From Myxococcales bacterium (GTDB lineage: Bacteria; Myxococcota; Myxococcia; Myxococcales; Myxococcaceae), in the NCBI GenBank assembly GCA_003153055.1, contig PMBV01000298.1:1-5814 (forward strand): DNA of 5,814 nucleotides, read 5' to 3'. The position numbers were made by a program, and so were the translations under genes. The notes below the pieces were generated by a model. It saw only the letters and a program-made list of their open reading frames with translations. It did no database searches and was not told the origin of the DNA. Positions 1 through 4,345 of the stretch are shown one piece after another (positions within the stretch are counted from its first letter, which is position 1; the number at the start of each line of letters is the position of its first letter).

Positions 1-802
1 CCGGCGAGCAGCGCACGCCGCGCACCCCTGAGGATCCAAACGGGAGCCGGATGGTGGCGGTGACTTTGGCGCTGGTGACGTCCAGGAGGCTGAGCGAGGC
101 CGCGGCGTCGGCGTGGGTGGCATCGCCGGAGGCGATCAGGTGGCTCACCACGGCCGTGTTTCCGCCGGGTGCGAGGGCAATGGCGTAGGGATACGGGGCG
201 ACCGACACGGTGGCCTGCGGCTTCCCGGTCGCGCTGTCCAGAATGAGAACTTGATTGAGGCCGAACTCGGTGACGAGCACCCGCGCCCGGTCGGCAGTCA
301 CGGCGACATCGGTCGACTTGGGGCCCACGTCCAGGCGCCTGACGACCGTGCCCGCGGTGGTGTCAACCTCGGCGACGGTCCCCGCGCCGTACTCAGCCAC
401 CATGACGAGCCCGGCACCCGACCACGCGAGCCCCTTGGGCTTGCCGGCCAATTTCACGGCGCGCAGCGACGTGCCGGCCTTGGCATCGAGGACGACGAGC
501 TCGCCGGCGGTCATATCGGTGACGGCGATAAGCGCTGAGTTGTCGGAGTAGGCGACCGCGTAGGGAGATCGGAAGGCAGCCCCGGAGGGCGTCGGATCCT
601 CGTCGACTGTGTCGCTTGAACCGCCGCCTGAACCGCCGCCAGACCCACCGGAGTTGCCGCCGGAGTTGCCGCCGGAATGGCCGCCGGACCCGCCGCCGGA
701 AGAACCGCCGCCGGCATCCCCCACCTTGGATGCCACACCGGGTGAGCAGGCGATGCCGAGCAGCAGCGCCGCGGCGAGGGAGAGGCGAAGCAGGCGATTC
801 AT
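1..802 (-). CDS. Lipoprotein with Gly/Ser-rich linker and YVTN-type beta-propeller, 3' end outside window
   Basis: The 267 complete codons seen here read from ATG at 802 without a stop to the left edge, so the C-terminus is missing. Residues 1-19 form a lipoprotein signal peptide (MNRLLRLSL, a hydrophobic stretch, then LLGIAC); Cys19 would be lipidated. Residues 30-63 are an almost pure Gly/Ser/Asn linker. From about residue 79 the sequence falls into ~41-residue repeats (79-120, 121-160, 161-202, 203-253), each with a 'P.. .A.a..' opening, a hydrophobic strand and a 'V.vlD...G' turn, as in YVTN/YncE-like beta-propeller blades. The fourth blade carries an extra ~9 residues near 222-236. Such propellers are usually binding or scaffold modules on the cell surface or in the periplasm, and no ligand can be named. 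Some family members continue into a MauG-like cytochrome c domain; the visible part has no CXXCH haem motif, so this stays open. A Shine-Dalgarno at 806-811 fixes the start. The propeller is well supported; the function is unknown. Confidence 0.85.
   Translation of the reverse strand, partial: MNRLLRLSLAAALLLGIACSPGVASKVGDAGGGSSGGGSGGHSGGNSGGNSGGSGGGSGGGSSDTVDEDPTPSGAAFRSPYAVAYSDNSALIAVTDMTAGELVVLDAKAGTSLRAVKLAGKPKGLAWSGAGLVMVAEYGAGTVAEVDTTAGTVVRRLDVGPKSTDVAVTADRARVLVTEFGLNQVLILDSATGKPQATVSVAPYPYAIALAPGGNTAVVSHLIASGDATHADAAASLSLLDVTSAKVTATIRLPFGSSGVRGVRCSP
617..716 (-). repeat. Low-complexity 12-bp tandem repeats encoding the Gly/Ser linker
   Basis: On the plus strand a 12-bp unit TGAACCGCCGCC occurs twice in tandem (617-628, 629-640), and a second unit CCGGAGTTGCCG occurs twice exactly and once with changes (648-659, 660-671, 672-683). 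The surrounding bases to ~716 are the same GCC/CCG-rich low complexity. All of it is in frame in the lipoprotein gene and encodes GGGS, GGNS and GGHS units. Because the unit is a multiple of three, slippage would change linker length without breaking the frame. Confidence 0.75.
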
Positions 803-805
803 GTT

Positions 806-811
806 CTCTCC
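806..811 (-). promoter_or_regulatory. Ribosome binding site of the beta-propeller lipoprotein gene
   Basis: On the minus strand GGAGAG lies three bases before the ATG at 802. The spacing is short, but this is the only purine-rich site nearby, and it agrees with the signal peptide starting at this ATG. Confidence 0.5.
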
Positions 812-942
812 GTCTACTTGAAGGGAGAGCCGTTCTGCAGCGGGCATCAGCGCGGCAAATCCCAAATGCGTTCGGGCCATGAAGATGGGACTTCTCCCCG
901 GCGTGATTCGGGTCAAAGATTTGTCTGGCAGTGGGCGCACTA

Positions 943-958
943 GAGCCCCGCCGGGCTC
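943..958 (-). terminator. Hairpin at the stop codon of the cytolysin-like gene (weak terminator candidate)
   Basis: A perfect 6-bp stem with a 4-base loop (minus strand GAGCCC-GGCG-GGGCTC) begins inside the TGA stop codon of the cytolysin-like gene. No T-run follows (TAGTGCG), so it is not a canonical intrinsic terminator. It could pause transcription or protect a 3' end, or be chance in GC-rich DNA. The other bases between 803 and 942 show no gene and no convincing promoter. Confidence 0.3.
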
Positions 959-2660
959 AGTAGACGGGCGAGGCCGTCACCTTCACGCGGAGCTTCACGT
1001 ACCTGTTCACCTGCCCGTCGGCGCGATTGGCGGTGACCACCAGGTGGTTGGCGTCGTTCTGGGCGCGCTCGATGGTGAAGGTCTCGTCGGCGGGCCCGTA
1101 GAGGACCGACTTGTCCGAGGGGTTGTAGTCGTAGACGTCGACGGTCCTGAACCGGAGCGAGTCGCCCAAGGTGGAGGCCGCGAACCGCACCGCCGAGGTC
1201 TCCCCGGTGAGGTCGGTGTAGTCGGTCGCGTCGTCAGGGTAGATGCCGAGGTCGGAGCGCGGGCGCTGCCAGAGTGTGTGCGCGTCGCTCCCGTAGTCCA
1301 GAACCAGGCTGCCCATGAGGTCGACCTTGTTCGCCTGCCTCGAGCCGTCGGTGTCGGCGAAGAGGACTCCGTCGGCCTGCACGGTGACGTCCCAGGCGCC
1401 GGTGGTCTGCGACACCGACCGGAGCCTGTACTCGCCGTTGTAGACGACGTTGGCGATGGAGTTGTCGTCGACGAAGCGCAGCTTGTAGGCGACGACCTGC
1501 CCGGTGTTGGTGGACGAAAAGCCCCCCTTCTCGAGGAAGTCCTTGAAGCCGGCCAGCGTGGTCACCACCTTGTCCGCGCCGATGACGGTGATGGCGAGGT
1601 TGGTGGCGTTCTGCACGGCCTTGACGGCGGTGCTCGCCGAGGCGTCGACGGCCAGCGCCAGCGCCGGCGTCTCCAAGATGGCGCTGATCCCCGCCGTGAT
1701 GGCCTCCTTGCTCTCGGTGGACTCCAGCGTGATGAACGCGAGGCGTCCGTAGGCCACGGAAGACACGTAGACCGGCCTGACACCTTCGAAGTCGGGGAGC
1801 TCGGCGGATCGGTACAGGAAGGAGCCGCCCTGATCGACGTCGACCGTGTAGAAGGTCTGGGCGAACCGGATCATGTACTTGTTCTTCGTCGTTGCCTTCG
1901 AGTAGTCGAAGTTCCCCTTGAGGCTCGCGGAGACGACCGGAGACGCATAGGAGACCCCGGCGGCGAGGTGCACGTCGAAGGAGTCGGAGGTCGAGGCATC
2001 AGTCGACTGCAGCGTGTAGTTCGAACTGACGCCGTTCCTCAGCGTCTGGCTCATCACCTGATTGTGGAGCGCCCGGAACGATGAGAGGGTCGGATGGATG
2101 GTCCCAGAGACGATCCCTGGCCCCCCACCAGTGTCGACGACGCCGTTGAGGCCGCCGTACGAGACGGTGATGTCGGCCTTCTCGCCCCGCAGGACCTCGC
2201 GGTAGGAGCCGTCTTCGATGGAGCTCCCCACCAGGACAGAGCCGGGGTAGATGACGTCGGTCGACGGGTTGAGGAGCACCTGCGTGTCGTACTTGGCGGC
2301 GACGGCGTACCGGGTGAGCGTGACCGAGGTCCGCACCGGACGCCCGTTCACCGTGCCCTCCGTCGGAAGCTCAGTCGTGGGCGCGACGCCTCCGACCGGC
2401 TCCTCGGTCAGCGCCGCGGCGGCGCCGTTGGTGAGACCGCGCGGCGTGGTGAGCTGACCGAGCTGGGAAGCCAGCTCCTCCGGCGAGGGCTGCGCGGGCT
2501 GAGAGGGCTGCGCGGGCTGGGAGGGCTGCTTCAAGGCGGAGCCCGAACAGGACCAGGTCCCTCCCGCGAGCAGACACGGAAGGACGAGGGCGCGCCAGCC
2601 GCGGCCGCTCCTGCAAGGGGTCCTTCCAGATTGGATCGCACCACGGTCACTCATGCGCAT
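957..2660 (-). CDS. CDC-like (thiol-activated cytolysin family) pore-forming protein, exported
   Basis: This 567-residue protein belongs to the cholesterol-dependent cytolysin (CDC) family, whose members oligomerise on a target membrane and turn two helical bundles into beta-hairpins that form a large pore. Family signatures in order (from ATG 2660): NPSTDVIYPGSVL (131-143, the CDC 'DVIYPGAL' segment); SGTIHPTLSSF (185-195); first hairpin region ~212-262 leading into YMIRFAQTFYTVDVD (262-276, compare 'AYKQIFYTVS'); PVYVSSVAYGRLAFITLEST (296-315, compare 'MVSNVAYGR'); second hairpin region ~317-365; and RFVDDNSIANV (395-405). Residues ~412-567 do not look like CDC domain 4: the Trp-rich undecapeptide is absent and no cysteine occurs after residue 38. 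The N-terminus has an Arg-rich start, a hydrophobic stretch (23-34) and Cys38 in a poor lipobox (GTWSC), followed by a QPSQPA repeat. The start at 2660 or 2654 is preferred over ATG 2723 because GGGAGGG lies just upstream and the signal peptide then sits near the N-terminus. Target and activation are unknown. Confidence 0.85.
   Translation of the reverse strand: MRMSDRGAIQSGRTPCRSGRGWRALVLPCLLAGGTWSCSGSALKQPSQPAQPSQPAQPSPEELASQLGQLTTPRGLTNGAAAALTEEPVGGVAPTTELPTEGTVNGRPVRTSVTLTRYAVAAKYDTQVLLNPSTDVIYPGSVLVGSSIEDGSYREVLRGEKADITVSYGGLNGVVDTGGGPGIVSGTIHPTLSSFRALHNQVMSQTLRNGVSSNYTLQSTDASTSDSFDVHLAAGVSYASPVVSASLKGNFDYSKATTKNKYMIRFAQTFYTVDVDQGGSFLYRSAELPDFEGVRPVYVSSVAYGRLAFITLESTESKEAITAGISAILETPALALAVDASASTAVKAVQNATNLAITVIGADKVVTTLAGFKDFLEKGGFSSTNTGQVVAYKLRFVDDNSIANVVYNGEYRLRSVSQTTGAWDVTVQADGVLFADTDGSRQANKVDLMGSLVLDYGSDAHTLWQRPRSDLGIYPDDATDYTDLTGETSAVRFAASTLGDSLRFRTVDVYDYNPSDKSVLYGPADETFTIERAQNDANHLVVTANRADGQVNRYVKLRVKVTASPVY
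2485..2530 (-). repeat. 18-bp tandem repeat encoding QPSQPA units
   Basis: The plus-strand unit GAGGGCTGCGCGGGCTGA is at 2485-2502, repeats with one change at 2503-2520, and is partly present at 2521-2530. It encodes the Pro/Gln/Ser stretch at residues 45-59 of the cytolysin-like protein, directly after the export signal, and probably acts as a flexible spacer between the N-terminus and the folded domain. The unit is a multiple of three, so copy number can vary in frame. Confidence 0.75.
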
Positions 2661-2663
2661 TGT

Positions 2664-2669
2664 CCCTCC
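2664..2669 (-). promoter_or_regulatory. Ribosome binding site deciding the start of the cytolysin-like gene
   Basis: On the minus strand GGGAGGG ends three bases before ATG 2660 and nine bases before ATG 2654 (the two codons are ATG CGC ATG). The nine-base distance is closer to ideal, so translation may really begin at 2654 (565 residues). Either choice removes the 21-residue non-signal-like extension that the upstream ATG at 2723 would add. Confidence 0.55.
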
Positions 2670-2713
2670 CGAACGGCAGTCTGGGCGCCCCAGGTCGCGA
2701 TGCGCCTTTGGCA

Positions 2714-2745
2714 AATAGAGCACGGAAAACCGATTCTAGGGTCAA
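2714..2745 (-). promoter_or_regulatory. Candidate promoter of the cytolysin-like gene
   Basis: On the minus strand TTGACC (2745-2740) resembles a sigma-70 -35 box, and CTCTATT (2720-2714) is a weak -10 candidate about 19 bp further on, in the most AT-rich patch of the region and 50-60 bp upstream of the start codon. The -10 match and the spacing are poor, so this marks a likely promoter area and not a mapped site. Confidence 0.3.
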
Positions 2746-2863
2746 TTTTGGTGGCGACGAGGTCCGCTGACGTCGACGATGGGCTTCCTCGCATGGGAGG
2801 ACGCTTCCACCCGAAGGCCGAGGCGGAGGTCCCCCATGCGTCCCCCCTGCACGCCGGCGACGT

Positions 2864-3110
2864 TCAGTCGGCGGGGAGCGAGGTGCCCGCCTGCCGGGAC
2901 ACACGTGTGGAGGATGCGGCACAAGCCACTGAGCGACAGATGGCTGCCGCGTCGAGGCCCGTGCAAACGCCAGTGCCATTGGCGTACCCGCCGGGTCGGG
3001 GGCCTTGGCGACGCATGCCCCACTGACGCGAGCGGCGGTGGCGAGGCAGTTGGCGTCGGTCGAGCAACTCACCCCCGCACCGTCCGCCCAGTGCAGGTCT
3101 CCTCTGGCGG
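2864..3110 (-). pseudogene. Possible decayed Cys-rich exported protein fragment (uncertain)
   Basis: On the minus strand one frame (around 3070-2985) reads GVSCSTDANC...VSGACVAK, a pattern like the 'C-T-x-D-A-x-C...GACV' Cys-rich repeats common in myxobacterial surface proteins. A second frame continues (about 2990-2864) as NGTGVCTGLDAAAICRSVAC...AGTSLPAD before a stop. Neither frame has a good start with a ribosome binding site or a signal peptide, and the reading needs a frame change, so if real it is a remnant. GC-rich DNA easily yields Cys/Ala/Arg-rich chance readings, so confidence is low. Confidence 0.22.
2967..2985. repeat. 19-bp inverted repeat in the divergent intergenic region
   Basis: ACGCCAGTGCCATTGGCGT has perfect 6-bp arms (ACGCCA / TGGCGT) separated by seven bases, and as RNA could extend by one G-U and one U-A pair to an 8-pair stem with a three-base loop. 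It lies roughly midway between the two divergent starts (2660 and 3256). It could be a regulator-binding dyad or a small RNA hairpin; nothing else supports either role. Confidence 0.35.
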
Positions 3111-3243
3111 CCACATGCGGAGCAATCCCACATCACAAGACATCCACGGCCGAGGTGTGCATCGAGCGCGATCGATCCGCACCGGACAAATCCAGTAGTA
3201 TCGTTCGCCACCGGGCAACCGGTTCCCCCATCGTGGCGGCATC

Positions 3244-3248
3244 GAGGT
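3244..3248 (+). promoter_or_regulatory. Ribosome binding site supporting a TTG start
   Basis: GAGGT lies seven bases before TTG 3256. An in-frame TAG at 3196-3198 closes the frame upstream and no ATG or GTG occurs between it and the TTG, so this site is the main support for the unusual start codon. Confidence 0.55.
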
Positions 3249-3255
3249 CTTCGTC

Positions 3256-4245
3256 TTGAGTCGTTTTCATCGTCGTCGGGGCTCGGTTCGCCGAGCTCGA
3301 TCGGGCCTCCACCTCGTCGTTGCCGTGGGTCTTTCCTTCTCGCTGTCGGCGTGCGTGTGCGGTGAATTGGGCAACACCGGCGGACCAGGAGGGGGCTCGG
3401 GCTCGGCTGGTGGCGGCAAGGCGTGGGTTGGTGGAGGCCCCGCGGGTGGAGGCACTGCCGCGGGTGGAGGCGGCAACACGCACAACAGTGGCTCGCCAGA
3501 GGTGTGCGACGGCATTGACAACGACGGAAACGGCATCGTGGATGACGTCGACCTGGGCGGCGACGGCGTATGTGACTGCCTGAAGATCGCCACGCTCGGC
3601 TTCCCTGGAGTGTGGGGGCTCGGCGACGTGGCAGCCGATTGGCTTCCGAGCCGAACGCCCCTCACTCCGACAGCGCTCGGAGCTCAACCATTGACGGCCG
3701 CCCTCCTCGCCCCATTCAAAGTCATCATCGTCGAGGACGTTCGGGTCGGCACGCTGGGGACGTCAGGCAAAGGGCACGGCATCGGTCGGACCTTCTCTGG
3801 AACCGAGGTCGATGCGCTCACCCGGTGGGTGCAGGCGGGCGGCGGGCTGGTGACGCTGACCGGCTACGCGGACTCGACCGAGGTGGTCAACGTCAACAGC
3901 CTGCTCTCCCCGCTGGCGCTCACCTACGGGTCCGCCAGCATCCTGGCCTCCGCCGCGGTGACCCACTGGGCCGCGCACCCGATCTCCGCGGGCATCACCT
4001 CGATCCAATTCGCCAACGGCTACGACGTCCAGAGCGGCGGGACGGTGCTGGCCTGGGAGCCGACCCCAGGCGCGCACGACGTCGGCCGCGCGGCGCTCAA
4101 CGGGCAAGGCCGGGTGTTCGCGTGGGGCGACGAGTGGATCGCCTACAGTCAGCAATGGCCCGCCGACTCCCAGGCCCCACGGCTGTGGCTCAATCTGCTT
4201 CAGTGGCTGGCGGGCGCCGGCTACTGCCAGGTCCCGCCTCCCTGA
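3256..4245 (+). CDS. Lipoprotein with Gly-rich linker, Asp/Asn acidic motif and GATase1-like domain
   Basis: The 329-residue product begins with an Arg-rich signal peptide and a textbook lipobox (LSAC, Cys33), so it should be anchored to a membrane. Residues 40-73 are a Gly/Ala/Ser linker. Residues 82-108 (EVCDGIDNDGNGIVDD...GDGVCDC) contain a D-x-D-G-N-G-x-x-x-D pattern like the calcium-binding loops of EF-hand, dockerin or thrombospondin-3 repeats, and resemble the 'CDGIDND' motifs of myxobacterial surface proteins. Residues ~109-320 read as a class I glutamine-amidotransferase-like alpha/beta fold: FKVIIVEDV (154-162), FSGTEVDALTRWVQAGGGLVTL (180-201), HPISAGI (241-247), RVFAWGDEW (286-294), LWLNLLQWL (310-318). 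The only cysteine in this domain is Cys324 near the end and no G-x-C-x-G elbow is visible, so amidase activity is unlikely and a ligand- or sugar-binding role is more plausible. The start is TTG (see the ribosome binding site). It is divergent from the cytolysin-like gene, and no function is assigned. Confidence 0.82.
   Translation: MSRFHRRRGSVRRARSGLHLVVAVGLSFSLSACVCGELGNTGGPGGGSGSAGGGKAWVGGGPAGGGTAAGGGGNTHNSGSPEVCDGIDNDGNGIVDDVDLGGDGVCDCLKIATLGFPGVWGLGDVAADWLPSRTPLTPTALGAQPLTAALLAPFKVIIVEDVRVGTLGTSGKGHGIGRTFSGTEVDALTRWVQAGGGLVTLTGYADSTEVVNVNSLLSPLALTYGSASILASAAVTHWAAHPISAGITSIQFANGYDVQSGGTVLAWEPTPGAHDVGRAALNGQGRVFAWGDEWIAYSQQWPADSQAPRLWLNLLQWLAGAGYCQVPPP
3440..3471 (+). repeat. 14-bp direct repeat in the Gly-rich linker
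   Basis: CCGCGGGTGGAGGC occurs at 3440-3453 and 3458-3471 (18-bp period), inside a GGC/GGT-rich stretch (about 3376-3475) that encodes the GGG-rich linker of the lipoprotein. The period is a multiple of three, so length changes stay in frame. Confidence 0.7.
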
Positions 4246-4263
4246 GGAAAACCTCACCGTCTC

Positions 4264-4295
4264 CGCGCCGAGGTGCGCGCTGAGGCATCGGCGCG
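4264..4295 (+). terminator. Inverted repeat after the GATase1-like lipoprotein gene
   Basis: CGCGCCGA (4264-4271) and TCGGCGCG (4288-4295) are perfect 8-base arms around a 16-base loop, 19 bp after the TGA stop. No T-run follows, so it is not a classical intrinsic terminator, but it is the only strong dyad in the 100 bp before the PolX gene and may separate the two transcripts. Confidence 0.35.
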
Positions 4296-4345
4296 CCGCG
4301 CTCGCACTTGCTGCGTCAGCCCCTCGACACGAGTATGAATTGACC

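Larger units (their letters stand above)
2661..3255. other. 595-bp intergenic region between divergent genes
   Basis: No intact gene is convincing here. The stretch holds the AT-rich promoter-like patch of the cytolysin-like gene (about 2710-2750), a 19-bp dyad (2967-2985), three copies of TTGGCG within 80 bp (2979, 3005, 3050), a possible decayed Cys-rich reading on the minus strand (~2864-3110), and an 8-bp palindrome AACCGGTT (3217-3224) about 30 bp before the TTG start of the plus-strand lipoprotein. No tRNA or CRISPR structure was seen. Confidence 0.6.

Noticed and set aside
113..538. Plus-strand open frame of 141 codons
   Set aside because: It lies antisense to the beta-propeller repeats and has no recognisable motifs or start context.
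815..942. Separate promoter for the beta-propeller gene
   Set aside because: TTGACC occurs on the minus strand near 913-918, but no acceptable -10 box follows at the right distance.
879..2084. Long open frame on the plus strand opposite the cytolysin-like gene
   Set aside because: The product is Gly/Arg/Val/Asp-rich without family motifs, and it is antisense to a gene with clear CDC motifs; long mirror frames are expected in GC-rich coding DNA.
2661..2723. Upstream ATG at 2723 as the start of the cytolysin-like gene
   Set aside because: It has no Shine-Dalgarno and would put a charged 21-residue extension before the signal peptide, whereas GGGAGGG directly precedes the 2660/2654 ATGs.
3133..3687. 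184-codon minus-strand frame over the start of the GATase1-like gene
   Set aside because: It covers the signal peptide and Gly linker of a well-supported gene on the other strand and shows no domain or export signal.
3612..4283. Arg-rich plus-strand frame overlapping the GATase1-like gene
   Set aside because: It is the out-of-frame shadow of 3256-4245, as its RRRGSR-type composition shows.
4335..4343. Two-codon ATG-AAT-TGA mini-frame just before polX
   Set aside because: It has no ribosome binding site or attenuator-like structure; such mini-frames arise by chance.
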